From the NCBI GenBank assembly GCA_021234155.1, contig JAJEKV010000013.1, forward strand, positions 20,365,638-20,429,637: a DNA stretch of 64,000 nt, written 5' to 3'. Under the pieces are notes generated by a model, which saw only the letters and a program-made list of their open reading frames with translations, made no database searches and was not told the origin of the DNA. This DNA comes from Isoetes taiwanensis. Lineage: Eukaryota; Streptophyta; Lycopodiopsida; Isoetales; Isoetaceae. This document shows positions 10,580 through 21,480 of the stretch, piece by piece (the first letter of the stretch is position 1; each line of letters begins with the position of its first letter). The translations under genes were made by a program, and so were the position numbers.

Positions 10580-11577
10580 GCTTCCGTCGTCTTCTGGGGT
10601 CCTGCTATATTTTGTGTTCGCCATCAACTTATCTCCTTCGATTTTCCAGGCAACACATTCAAGGTTGTTGGCGACCATTTCTCATTAGGGTTTTCCTCGA
10701 AAACCCAAAAGGGCAGGGTTTTTTATCCCGATGAGAAGTTGTCGCCATTACCCTTCTATATTGCCTGTGCACATTTCTTTTTACGGGGTAGTCCGATATT
10801 GTTCCTATGGTCGGCTACCCCTCTCTATTCTTCAAAACATTGTATACTGCTGCTGTGATGAATAACAAGCCTCTTGCGAGTCCTTTATTGTTTATTGCTA
10901 AAGTTACAATATGTTTCGTTGGAAGTGCATGTAACTTGGAATTAATAGCACCTATGTTAAAGAAAAGGTTCATATATTATTTCCAATTAATAAAAATATT
11001 TTTGGTAAGAATTCCCTTTCACTGTAAATTTTAGTGTCTGATTATGAATAAATAGGAAACGTATGGATACAGAGCATAATAGTGCCTTGGGCTTTGGAAT
11101 GCAGATTTTCTAGGGTGCGGCAAAAGCAGACTAAGCAGTTCTTGGGTATTGTGAAAGATGGATAGTGTGCATAGATGATTCATTAGAATGAAGTATAGAT
11201 TTCACGCTTCTGGGTAGCAATAGATGATGAACATGCTACTGACTGTGGGAAACTTTAAGGCCAGTGTAGAGATTAAGATCTATTAAAGAAATAAGAGCAT
11301 TCAGTTTGAACAAGTTATTTCATATTGGACATGCAGGCATATTAAGAGATATTCAGCTGCAGACAACCCATGCTAGCTCTATTTCTGCTTAATAAAGAAG
11401 TTTTTTGAGAGGGAAAATGTGTGTTCTAAACATTCAGTTCCTTTCCATATAACCAAGCAACAACATGCACCCAACATCTGTGATATATTTTATCTTCCAT
11501 GATGTATTATGCTGGCTGAAACGTCTTTGTATATTATAGAACATCTTTATTTTCACGTGCTCAAGTATTGATATTAA
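10420..11577. other. Region downstream of the palindrome/TATA box, no identified gene
   Basis: Plus-strand frames at 10302-10688 and 10481-10858 are Phe/Pro/Cys-rich and match no family I know. They overlap each other and the acceptor-like repeats, so they are more likely leader or LTR sequence than protein. 10890-11577 is AT-rich with nothing recognisable. Confidence 0.4.
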
Positions 11578-12275
11578 CTTGCTACCTCCAAAAAGATGTG
11601 TAAAAGCACTTAAGCCCTCCAAGTTTAGCATGTAACTTTTTGTTTTGGAATTTATTGTTGCATATGAAAATACATGACATGCATGGCATGGGTAAGGATA
11701 TACAGATTGCTATTAACTTGCTACCTTGAAAAGATATGTAAGAAAGCCTCCCAAGTTTGACATGCACTAAAACGTTGTTTTACATTTTATTGTTGCATAT
11801 GAAAATTACATGACATGGATGGCATATGGAAGGATATATAGATTGACAATCTTTTCATATATCCCACCACCATATTTTGGACTGATTGTCCCCCTTTGAA
11901 AATTTGATAGTGATGCATGATGCCATGAGTTAAGTAATCTCCTTTTAAAGCACAAAATGGATGAAATATATATCACTTCTTGCCAAGCGATTTTTAGCTA
12001 ACAATAAAATATAATGCTTCGCATTATATACTTGGATGGCATTGAAAATTACATGACATGGATGGCATATGGAAGGATATATAGATTGACAATCTTTTCA
12101 TATATCCCACCACCATATTTTCTGCTTTCTGCTGCTGATTGACCCCCTTTGAAAACTTGATAGTGATGTATGATACCATGAGTTAAGTAACCTCCTTTTA
12201 AAGCACAAAATGGATGAAATATATATCACTTCTTGCCAAGCGATTTTTAGCTGACAATAAAATATAATGCCTCAC
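11578..12275. repeat. Two sets of direct repeats (about 136 bp and 243 bp periods)
   Basis: TAACTTGCTACCT plus about 60 following bases occurs near 11578 and again near 11714. TGACATGGATGGCATATGGA with about 220 following bases occurs at 11801-12021 and at 12044-12275. The second pair is well conserved; the region between the copies differs by a short insertion near 12121 (TCTGCTTTCTGCTGC). Confidence 0.85.
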
Positions 12276-12373
12276 ATGGATAAAGGCATGATCCGTGAAT
12301 TACCCATGTTCTTATTTCAATCTATTGTTTTCCTCTCAAATTAGTCGAGAGAAGATGCAAGAAAAAGAAAAAT

Positions 12374-12682
12374 CTATATAGCTGATACTTCTCCCCTTTT
12401 GCCTAGGTTTAGAGTTCCAACTGCCAATGGATCAATATCAAGACAATCATTGTCCCCAACAACCTCAGGCTCTGGAAAAATATAATCCTCCACAAATTGA
12501 ACACTACTTATAGGCCATGCCATGATGCAAGGAACCTTCAATTGCTTGACACAACCAAAACATTCCTTGTCACCCAAACCTTTACCTTTCCAGTTGTCTT
12601 CCAACATCGAAATTGCAATACCAATATTGTCTTCCCCTAGCCTTTCATCATTAATGGCTTGACCAGGGATCTCATAGCACAA
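12374..12682 (-). CDS. Unidentified 102-codon open frame, possible gene fragment
   Basis: The minus-strand frame reads EIPGQAINDERLGEDNIGI, then CFGCVKQLKVPCIMAWPISS and QFVEDYIFPEPEVVGDNDCL. The composition is protein-like (balanced, with acidic and Cys residues) and unlike the AT-rich surroundings. I do not recognise the family. A Cys-x2-Cys pair is visible but is no known zinc-finger pattern by itself. There is no clear splice or promoter context, so it may be one exon or a fragment carried by a transposon. Confidence 0.35.
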   Translation of the reverse strand: MCYEIPGQAINDERLGEDNIGIAISMLEDNWKGKGLGDKECFGCVKQLKVPCIMAWPISSVQFVEDYIFPEPEVVGDNDCLDIDPLAVGTLNLGKRGEVSAI

Positions 12683-13240
12683 TGACTCCTTGGCCTACTA
12701 TTTCCTTGTTGCACTTGTGCATGATTCTCACCTTCTTGTTCCTCCATTGCACCCTACTATAGAGGACTAATTGTTTTTCTTCAACATTCTTGCTAGGATT
12801 TGGTTTTTCATTGATATTGCTCTTTTCAATATGTTGCACACCATCTTGAGTTGGAGAGGCACCATTGACCTAGGCAAATTGCACCCTTTTTAGTCAATGA
12901 GTAGGAAAAAATTATTACACCATAAGATAAAAAAAGTACGTACATTTATATGTAGAGGTAAATCAATTTTTTTTAAAAGCAAGAAATTCCTTGGAAATAG
13001 GTTTAATATAATAATAACAATGGGCGTAAACGAAATCATTTAAAACAAGAATTTTCGTGGCAACAACAAGGAAATGACATTTATATAAATATATGCTAAT
13101 TTTAATTATCGAAAATTTGGATATATGATTACGAAAAGACATATAGTCGATAGGCGGAGAATTTATTATCCATAATAATATACCCTAGATGATATAGTCA
13201 TGGAATTTCAAATGCGCTGGCGTGTTATTTGAGGCAATAA
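12683..13240. other. AT-rich stretch, no gene recognised
   Basis: Low-complexity AT-rich sequence. Possible continuation of the minus-strand frame below it, but nothing supported. Confidence 0.4.
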
Positions 13241-13310
13241 ATTATTCACGCTAATTTCTAATTAACCCTATATAAATCCGGTTCACGCTCTCAAGACCTC
13301 CATTCTGTCC
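13241..13310 (+). promoter_or_regulatory. TATA promoter, copy 1
   Basis: ATTATTCACGCTAATTTCTA, then CTATATAAATCC (TATA at 13269-13277), then TTCACGCTCTCAA. The same arrangement recurs about 1050 bases downstream (14288-14352). The start of transcription would fall near 13300, ahead of a short acidic open frame. Confidence 0.65.
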
Positions 13311-13359
13311 AAATTTTTATTTCGCCCATGAAGCGTTCGGCCTCGGCCTTTCGAACTTC

Positions 13360-13665
13360 ATGAAGAACCCGGAGTCTCCTCAAAGAGACGTCGGGTTGAA
13401 GAACCCCTCTATTCCCCCCATAGATTTTCTTGCCCAATTCTCCTCTGATTCCTCCTCCGATGAAGAGGAGGAAGAGGAGGAGTGGAGGAAGAGGAGGAGT
13501 TGAGCTCTCAAGAGCACATGACCCTCCGGGCTTCGTGGTTGGCTTGACCCTGAAACAGAGAATGAAATCTCGGAAGAGGAGGAGGAGGAGGAGGAGGCGG
13601 AGGTAGAAGATTCGGAAGAAGGTCGACAATTCGACCAATTCTTAGAATGGTTGAGAGATGAACCA
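13360..13665 (+). pseudogene. Short acidic low-complexity protein remnant
   Basis: Downstream of TATA copy 1, an ATG at 13360 opens MKNPESPQRDVGLKNPSIPP, continues with IDFLAQFSSDSSSDEEEEEE, and stops at 13503. In another frame the sequence resumes WLDPETENEISEEEEEEEEA and ends EGRQFDQFLEWLRDEPG followed by a GT, which could be a splice donor near 13664. The Ser/Asp/Glu tracts suggest a disordered nuclear-type protein, but no domain can be named. The Ser-rich frame on the opposite strand is the reverse reading of the same GA-rich tract. It is broken by a frameshift between the two halves. Confidence 0.4.
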
Positions 13666-14287
13666 GGTTTGCATGTCTGTTTTTTTTTTTTTTTTTTTTT
13701 GCACCTTTCTTTCTTTTCTAACACCTTTCTTTCTTCTTTGTTGCGCGACGTGGAAGATCAATGATGCATCCTGGGCGGCCCTTTTTTTTTTGTTGCTTAC
13801 GAAGCTTTGGACACGCCCCATTTTTTTTTCCGTAATTTTGTGAAAAGCCTTCGGCAAATGCCACAAGCCTTCGGGCTGTACATATAACTCTTATGAATGA
13901 AATCAAAGCGGTTTTTAGTCATAAAATTTTCTTCAAACAGTGTTCTTGAACAGTTTTTTCTGACATAAAAATTATTTGAATTAAATCCAACTGTTTTCTC
14001 CAATTATAATTTCTGATTCATCACAGTAACCATAGGAAATTTTCCTATACGACCTAAAACAATTCCCTAACCTTACAAGTCATTTTTTAGCCTTGATAAT
14101 TTTGCCTTTAAAATCATTTTTAATTTAGCCTATATAAAATTTCTAAATTCTATTTTTTTCGAATGCAATAAATGGAATAAAATGCATGGAGAATTTATTG
14201 CATGAAATGCAATATTCTCCATATATACCATATACATGTCATGTCTGAAGGGAAGACCAGACGCCAAAGGTGTTAATTCAAGCAATC
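13666..14287. other. Poly(T) tracts and AT-rich DNA
   Basis: A 22-base T run at 13681-13702 and shorter T runs near 13783 and 13819, then AT-rich sequence. No gene supported. Confidence 0.5.
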
Positions 14288-14352
14288 AATCATTCACGCT
14301 AACTTATTTCTAATTATGCCTATATAAATCCATTTCACGCTCTCAAAGTTCC
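14288..14352 (+). promoter_or_regulatory. TATA promoter, copy 2
   Basis: CATTCACGCTAACTTATTTC, then TATATAAATC (14321-14330), then CATTTCACGCTCTCAAAG. It matches copy 1 across about 60 bases. It lies about 335 bases ahead of the ATG at 14687, leaving room for a leader. Confidence 0.65.
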
Positions 14353-14686
14353 TACATTTTCTTCCTTCCTTCATATGATTTGCGGTTTTATGCTGGCGTG
14401 TTTGGATCCGCCCTCCCAAAATCTTGGTGAGCAGATTTATATTCAAAGAATGTTAGATGTTTGGTTTCAAAGAATTCCTAACTTACTAAAAGACTCCTCC
14501 TTTTTGTTCTCAGAACATCTGTGAGCAGAGGACATCGGAGGCTCGAATTAAAACCAAAAGCAGAGGGACTAAGGTCTGCGAATCGAAAAGCCTCGAATTA
14601 AAACCACAAGCATAGTCCTCCATTCTTGAATCCTTCCACTTCTCGAACTCAAGGTTAGTTTTCATTTAGTTTTAAGTTGCATCTCA

Positions 14687-14866
14687 ATGGCGAGTTTAAT
14701 CCAAGAAGACAAGCTTTTGCATTTGCTCGAGGCGCAGGGAAGCATGATGATGTTTATGAAAACCGTAATAGTTTTTATAAACTTCATCCGCTTTTTGTTC
14801 AGTAAATTCTTGAGTTTCTCTTCTGAATTAATCATGCTATTGCATGCAAGTTTCTATTATGAATAA
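14687..14866 (+). CDS. Small open frame or first exon after TATA copy 2
   Basis: ATG at 14687 opens MASLIQEDKLLHLLEAQGSM and then a hydrophobic stretch (VIVFINFIRFLF) before a stop at 14864; 59 codons in all. The hydrophobic part may be unspliced intron. A GTAATAG at about 14765 could be a donor, which would leave a 26-codon first exon joined to the open frame beginning at 15305. It is placed properly behind TATA copy 2. Family unknown. Confidence 0.35.
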   Translation: MASLIQEDKLLHLLEAQGSMMMFMKTVIVFINFIRFLFSKFLSFSSELIMLLHASFYYE

Positions 14867-14896
14867 GTGTAGTAGAAAGCATTAGAAAAATCTGAA

Positions 14897-14941
14897 AGAT
14901 AATATTTGAAACACGCCAAGATAATATTTGAAACACGCTAA
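14897..14941. repeat. 22-bp tandem duplication
   Basis: AGATAATATTTGAAACACGC occurs twice back to back, differing at one base after it. The motif ACACGC/GCGTGT recurs several times in the next 400 bases. Confidence 0.75.
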
Positions 14942-14976
14942 GCATGTTTCATGCTAACCTTAGCCTTCAACATGAA

Positions 14977-15175
14977 TACGATGCAGGCGTGCATTCAACA
15001 GAGGGGAAAAAAAGCATGAGATAGATAAGTAAATAGATAAAGGCCGGGCATTTACACGCTTTAGCGTGTAAATAATTGCCCCGCCAAGCTGTAAATAATT
15101 GCCCGGCCTTTATCTATTTACTTATCTATCCGCATGTGTTTTTTTTCCCTCTCAATGCACGCCGAAGCGTATAGT
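14977..15175. mobile_element. Foldback MITE-like inverted repeat
   Basis: Two arms of about 70 bases (14979-15050 and 15098-15172) are reverse complements with few gaps: GCGTGCATT at the outer ends, then a purine run, then AGATAGATAAGTAAATAGAT and AAAGGCCGGGCA towards the centre. The 48-base loop carries its own palindrome TTTACACGCTTTAGCGTGTAAA-like (15051-15072). Non-coding, with a high potential for cruciform or hairpin RNA. A target duplication is not obvious. Confidence 0.8.
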
Positions 15176-15304
15176 TTTTCCTATATAGCGGGTTTACCGA
15201 AGGTAAAACAATTTTATCCCTAGTTTCAACTTTACGCTAAACACGGGCGTGTCTCTTAGTTTCTAAGTTTATATAAATAAATAAATATAACACGCCAGAC
15301 GTGA

Positions 15305-15939
15305 ATACTGATACTCCGCTCACTTCCTATTGATAGATGCCAAGTTACATTAATCACCCTTGGTGGACGAAGATGCATTGGAATTACATTTGGGCCAGCA
15401 ATCACACAACCCACTCGGTTTAGGCTCCAATCTCCAACGGTTGAACCGGCAGCCGAAGCACCAGTCCCCGCCGGAGCACCAGTCTTGCAACCCCTGGAGT
15501 ACTTGGATCAAGTAATGATGATGGCAGCAGAGCGCAGGGCAATGATAGATCTGGGCTCTGGGGCCCTTGCAATCGCACGGAGGCCGGCCCTCTTATCTAA
15601 TCACTTCGAGAATGCAGTACATGCATTGATCGAGAGTGAATTTCGCATCCGTCAGCTCGAGATTCAAAATGAGGAGCTGCGTTTCTTAGTGGTTAGCCTC
15701 TATGCCCGGATGCCCCAACACGAACCACTACTACCAAGTGGTATACGATGCAATGGAGATGGCTCAACCAATGGAACCACTATCACCGAAGCGGTATCAT
15801 GATGCATTGGAGGTTCAACCAATGGAGCGGGGAGGTGGGCAGGGGAGGAGCGGGGAGGTGGAGGTGGAGGTGGAGCAAAGTGGGGAGGTGGAGCTAGAGC
15901 CCGGTATTTTTTCTTTGGGGTTTTACGGTCCAGTTCCTT
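15305..15939 (+). pseudogene. Unidentified protein exon with a helical Glu/Leu segment, cut by the outer LTR
   Basis: The open frame from 15305 to 15802 reads LGGRRCIGITFGPAITQPTR, a Pro/Ala/Val linker, then MMMAAERRAMIDLGSGALAI, HFENAVHALIESEFRIRQLE and IQNEELRFLVVSLYARMP, the last part being a probable amphipathic or coiled-coil helix. One frameshift near 15700 moves the frame to VYDAMEMAQPMEPLSPKRYH followed by Glu/Val/Gly repeats up to 15939, where the LTR at 15940 begins. There is no ATG in frame; it looks like a 3' exon, with AG at 15337 as a possible acceptor. I do not recognise the family. The gene is interrupted by the retrotransposon, and no continuation could be identified after 62332. 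Confidence 0.45.
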
Positions 15940-17580
15940 TGTGACGGTCCCGGGGAATATCGCCATAAATCGTGATATTCTGGATCCGTCACCATACAAG
16001 TCTATCTTCATAGCCTTGTATACCATAGATTGTGGCACTAGGGGCATGGCCAAGTTATTCTCATAACTTAGCCAACCATAGGTTAGACCATTATCCACGT
16101 GGCCTTAACCTATTGGGCACCGCCACACAGGACTCACCGATTGGTGCCACGTGGCATCCTAGGTGGACCTAACTTATATAGGCCTAATCCCTAACCCTAG
16201 GCCTCTTTCCAGCCCTAGCACCCAGAGACTCACCTACTCGTTCGAAACTCCGTTTCGAACATCGTTTGCTGTGGCATAGACTGGTGCAGCAGCCCAGCAG
16301 GGGTAGACTTCGTTCTTGGAGCAAGACCAAAGATCACGAGAGTCGAAGACCATGGAGGCACACGGATCCGGAGGAGAGCTTGGGGAGCGGTATGTAGGAT
16401 AGTAGTTGTGATAGCTCATGCGGAATTAGCATTCCACCGCTAGTATCTTGTATCTAGAGTAGAGCCATCCTAGAACCCAGAGATTTAACATCTTGAACCC
16501 TAATCCACGAACCCTAACCATTAGTTAGATTGTATGATTAGGTTAAGATGTTCTTCTTATGATTATTCTCATGATATGATGATTATGTGATGATGGTTGA
16601 TCATGTTTGCTCCTCTTGTATTGGGAAGGGGGGTAGAGACCTAGGGCCATATGTAGTATGTTCCTAGAGTAGATCCCTTAGTTCCTATTAGTTGCGGCCT
16701 GTGCATAGGAGCCCACCAGGCTATCGAGGCTATGATATGACTCAGCACCACACAACGGGGCTAGAGGGAATGTGGAGGGAGGATCCCCATCGAGTGGGGG
16801 CTTCGGGGATCCCATAGTGAGCTAGGCTTATGGTCGGTCACTTAAATGTGGGCGAGCATGGGTCCGACACCTCCTGGGGCAATGGTGACGCCCTGCCTCT
16901 CGGGAGCTGCAAGTGTTGGCTTGGCTCTCGTTTTGGGGGGTTAAGTTGGGTACGAATCGTGTGTCGTCACGATTCTCTAGCCGCCCACGGAACCTCTAGA
17001 CCCTGGGAAGGGGAGATGCAACCCTTCCCCTGCCTCATCGGACGAGGGGAGATGCAACCCGGTAGTCTTGATGGGTGATGCCATGGGATTGCGTGATCCG
17101 GAAGGCTAGAGTCATGCCGTGAGCCCTAATTAGCCCATCCGCAAAGTATGCAATGGAGGGGCGGATGGAGTGGTCAACCCTAGCCATTGTTCTATGCCAA
17201 CCCTCGCCATTGCCATGACTCGGGTCCGCCTATCTTGAGGCCTTAGCCGGTCCGGTCATCCTCCTTACGAGTCCGGTAGGGGTAGGAGCTCTCATGTTTT
17301 ACGGTTTGTGTTTATCATCTTTGTATTGGCATATGTGTGATGCACTACCCCTCGAGGTAGTATTTATGTATGTTGATGCTAGTTCTGACGTGTTATCGCT
17401 TCCGTTGTTATAGGAGCCCATAGGGGAAAGGGCGCGCAAGACACCTTCGTGTTCCCTTCCCGCGACCGGGGATCACCTCGAAAAGGGGTAGATTTAAGGG
17501 CCCGTATGTTGTTGAACCGGACGGGAGATTTCCTCGCCGAAAGTGTACGGTTGGCCGTATGTTTAGCAGGGAGCGTCACA
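15940..17580 (+). mobile_element. 5' LTR of the outer Ty3/gypsy element
   Basis: A 1641-bp LTR starting TGTGACGGTCCC and ending GGGAGCGTCACA, which are terminal inverted repeats with one mismatch and TG...CA ends. It is followed after one base by a tRNA-iMet primer-binding site. A second copy lies at 60720-62332 in the same orientation. Long open frames inside are chance. Confidence 0.9.
16095..16200 (+). promoter_or_regulatory. LTR promoter: two G-boxes, TATA and telo-box-like motif
   Basis: CCACGTGG at 16095-16102 and the palindromic G-box GCCACGTGGC at 16147-16156 precede TTATATAG near 16174-16181, which is followed by CCCTAACCCTAG at 16189-16200, a telo-box-like motif near the presumed start. 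In the 3' LTR the corresponding G-boxes are lost (CCACTGG and CCACGCGG). Confidence 0.6.
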
Positions 17581-17581
17581 A

Positions 17582-17594
17582 TGGTATCAGAGCA
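17582..17594 (+). other. Primer-binding site (initiator tRNA-Met)
   Basis: TGGTATCAGAGCA, the standard plant iMet primer site, one base after the LTR end. Confidence 0.92.
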
Positions 17595-19239
17595 ATGTTC
17601 TTGGTTGACCAGGAACTAGCACTGACCATAACCATGAAAGTAGTCTACCAAGCCTATAGGAGGTGTGAAATAAACATTTCCACCGTTGAACCGCGAAAAT
17701 AGGGAAAAAATTTTTCTCCTAGGTAGTGGGTCAGGACTTAGGTTAAGTGTTAGACGAAGGAATGAGTAAGTCAAATTCATCTTCTAGTAAATTTGGAGTG
17801 AAAATTATGCATCTGCATCAAATTTCACCTAAAATGGGTCGAAGAATCATACCAATCGGAGACCCGAGTGGAAAATGGCGCAAATCCATAATTAGCACTT
17901 CAAACCATTAGAAAATTCGAAAAATTTTAGGTATAATACGAACTAATACAGGATTAATACATATCTTAATAATTAAATAATTACTAAATATGGTGTAATT
18001 AATAAGGGGGGGCTAATAAATAGGGGTAATTATGGTGGGAGGATATTCCTAGGGACCCTCCTTTTTAAATATCTGACACCTCATTCTCTCTCTCCAACCT
18101 TTCAAACAAGGTTTAAAATGAAACGCACTTATTTAAGAAGTGCGTTTGAAAGATTCCTTCTAAAAATTTACAAAATTCTAAAATACCCCTAAAAAGGACT
18201 CTTTTACTATCTTGTGTCTAAAGATTTATAAAACTGCTCATGAAAACAGACATTTTAGGAAGACTTAACATTAAGGAGAAGAACAACAAAGAAAAATATC
18301 TCATTTTAGAGGGGAAAAGGACCACTACGAAAGCCAAAGATTTATTATGGGGCAAACTCATATGAAAAAATTAGACGCTTTTGTATCTTATCCCTTAGAA
18401 CGTTTATATTGGGTATAGAAGACAAAAATTTGTTATTTCACAAACCATTTTGGCTAAACATCCTAATTGACCTTTAAAAGACATTGGGAGACAGTTGAAC
18501 AAACCGCTTGAATGAAAAAATTATTGTTTTTGCATCATATGGTATTACAAATGATAATACATCCACGAAAATCATGCAGTTTAGTTGAAGTTCCAACCGA
18601 CGATGCCAGATAAATTTATACCGAGGAAACGTAGTTGAAGTAGTGAAGCTCGTGATTACATGGCCTTCTTTGTTGTTCTCGGAGATGTATTCATCATGTC
18701 TTTGGGCTTGCACAATACCAATCCACAATATAGTGATGTTGAGAAGATAGTCAAGCTCCTTGTCAATGTTGAGAGTCTTCAGCACAATTCCATCATCTGT
18801 AGCAGTGGGCGTCACTGCACATTTCTCCACAGAGAAGTATTTGTCTATCTTGCTTTTTTTTGTCTGTTTGCAAAGAAATAGGTAAACTTTTGAGGGGTTG
18901 CTACTCCTCGCACCCCTATGGACAAACTACGTAGTTTCCTTCTCGTTGAACACATGTGTCTCCATAACATTTTGGGGTCCTTTGCCTTTAGAAACAGTTT
19001 TTGAGCTTCCTAAAGTGAAGTTAGCATGTGTGTAGAGAAAAAAAAGTAAAAATAACAACGGGATTCGACTAATTTATGCTCTAACATTGCATTACAAGGT
19101 CAGAGAATTTAGAACTATTTTAGAACTTTTTGAACTAAAAAACTAAGAAAACTGCATAAAATTATCCCTTGAGTGTGTTATTTCAACAAGATTAAGTTGC
19201 AAAAACCTTTGGAGACAAGAAAGACCCCACAAGATTTTT
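17595..19239. other. Leader of the outer element and AT-rich DNA
   Basis: No coding sequence recognised. At 18111-18134 a 24-base sequence is the exact reverse complement of 40287-40310, upstream of the histone-like frame. It forms part of a 10-bp stem hairpin, AAACGCACTT/AAGTGCGTTT, at 18121-18147. A minus-strand open frame of 118 codons (18830-18474) reads MEKCAVTPTATDDGIVLKTL and is not recognised. Confidence 0.45.
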
Positions 19240-19497
19240 TTACGATATAAACTTATACTCCTGACTACATATTTTATGTATATATATATCTATATACATC
19301 TTATACATGTTAATATATATATATATATATATATTCAATATATATACGTTCACATATTTGTATATATAAAAAAAAAAAACGGTATAAATTTATACCGCAG
19401 GAAGTCTCGCGGTATAGATTTATACCGCAAGACTTCTCTTTTTTTCGGATATATATATATATATGTAAATATATATATTATATATATATTATATATT

Positions 19498-19528
<31 letters not shown>

Positions 19529-19545
19529 CAAGTTTTTGTACTATC
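19240..19545. repeat. AT microsatellites with embedded GGTATAAATTTATACC palindromes
   Basis: (TA)n blocks flank two palindromes. CGGTATAAATTTATACCG is at 19380-19397. A 36-base near-perfect palindrome is at 19401-19436, with core GCGGTATAGATTTATACCGC and outer arms GAAGTCT/AGACTTC. The same family occurs at 36301-36520. Confidence 0.85.
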
Positions 19546-21354
19546 AATGGGTCTACAAACTATGGTTCATGAACATCTGGGAATTCTCACCCTAAAACTA
19601 ACATTATAATGGTACAAAGGTAAAGGACTAACATTAGCTAGAAAAGAACATCTTATAAGGCATTGTTCAGAAAAATCACTAGATAGCCAATCTTGGACAC
19701 TATATGCCCAAAGGCATAGCTCAATCGTGGTCCAAAGGTGCCTTCTCCAATCACATTTCAATATCTAAATTTGTTTCTAGGCTTGTCTAGCTCACCATAT
19801 GTAAGAAAGCTTAGCAGAACCTATCTTGTCACAAAGCTGGATGCAAATTGATGACGTTGAACTAGTAACAATAGCTCACTATTGTTTATTAAAACTTCTC
19901 GGTAAAGAATTGAGTTAAATTTGAATTTAAAGTAAAAGGGTGTATGGAGATTTTAGCATGGAATGTGGTGATCATTACATTAACTACTTGCTAGAATTCA
20001 AGAAGTCAAAGTTTGCATTGGAGAAGTCATGCTCACCATGGTGGGCAAGGCTAATTATGAAATTTTGAAGAACTATTTATTTTCCTACGAGGATGCTTCA
20101 AAAACAGTTGCAATGCAATAACACAGAAAATAAGCCTTGCCACCGCAACATAATCTCTTTTTAATAGCAACTTGATTGCCCCTATCCCCTACATTCTCTC
20201 AAACTACCCTTAGATTTTCTTTCAATTTCTTAGGTTCTCTCTCAAGCTTCTGTGCCATTACTGTATCGCACCACATGATGTATTGAATCAAAGTAACTTC
20301 AGTTGATAAAGATTGTTAAGATTCCTTTAGAGCCTAGGAAAACCATGGACTGGAGATGGTCAATTTCACGGATTCACATCACATGGGTTTCATAATATTT
20401 CTTTAGAAATGCCTTAGATATCCTAAAGATCCTATGGCATTCCTCAAAATTCCTTTATGCCTATTTACATTTCTTCAGGATCTATAAAGATTCCCATAGA
20501 CATTACACTCTGAGACTTCAAGGCTCCCACATTTGTTAGATGTAATAATCAACTTTTTACCATGGTAAAGTTGAAGTTCTTTGCAAGAAAACCTTTGCTT
20601 CTTGCATTTAGCTTAAAAGGAAGGGTGTGGATTTGTCGTAAGCATTATTCTAAGAAAATCATCTAGTAGATTTATTGTTTTAAAAGCCATAAGCATGGCA
20701 TTTGAATTGTTTAAAATTGGGTGAGAAAAATGGTGTCAAAGCACCAGTCTTTTAGTTTCATTTGATTCTACAATCATTTAACTGATTGTTTAGGATTGTA
20801 TTTATATTTTGGTAGCATAACAATTTATAGGTTGAAATCTCCGTTTGTAGGACAATGCTCATATGTTTAATCTAGATTTCAAAGATTCCTTACTTGTGCA
20901 ATCATAATCCATGTGACTAGTCAATGAGGCCTTTGTGTATAGTAATATGGTGTTCATTGGACTAAGATTTAAGGATTCCTTACTTGTGCAGTCCTAATGC
21001 ATGTGATTGATCAATGAACCTAAAGCCAATTTAAGTTGCACGTCACACAAGGCTTGGAGATGTGAGACTTGAAATATTTGAAAATATTTGAAGATGTTGG
21101 ACTAGTGCAAACAAACTCAAAGCAAATGAACAAATGATGTTGCAAAAATATTGACTCAATCTACCTAATCTATATGCACACCTATTTGGAGCACTTCAAA
21201 ATGGACTGTTTGAGTCATTTGAAGAAGCATCCTGCTAACAATTTGACGCAACAATACGACTCCATAAAAGAGTCACTAAATGAAGACATCGTCTTTTATT
21301 ACTTGCACAATCATTCAAAGCTTTAATCAAATTCAAAAAATGGAGATCTTATCA
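19546..21354. other. AT-rich DNA with scattered direct repeats, no gene
   Basis: A diverged duplication of about 60 bases (GATTCCTTACTTGTGCA with flanks) lies near 20884 and 20974. No coding signal found. Confidence 0.5.
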
Positions 21355-21360
21355 CCCATG

Positions 21361-21480
21361 GTAGCTTTTTAACTTAAAGTTGAGGTTTTTTTGTTTTTCC
21401 TTTTATTTTTTTCAAGTCTAGCTTTTTAACTTAAAGTCGAGGTTTTTTTGTTTTTCCTTTTATATTTTTTTCAAGTCTAA
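21361..21480. repeat. 59-bp tandem duplication
   Basis: TAGCTTTTTAACTTAAAGT with the following T-rich tract to TTTTTTTCAAGTCTA occurs twice in tandem with two differences. Confidence 0.85.

Noticed and set aside
13380-13724. Poly-Ser protein on the minus strand
   Set aside because: Reverse reading of the GA-rich tract that encodes Glu on the plus strand next to a TATA box.
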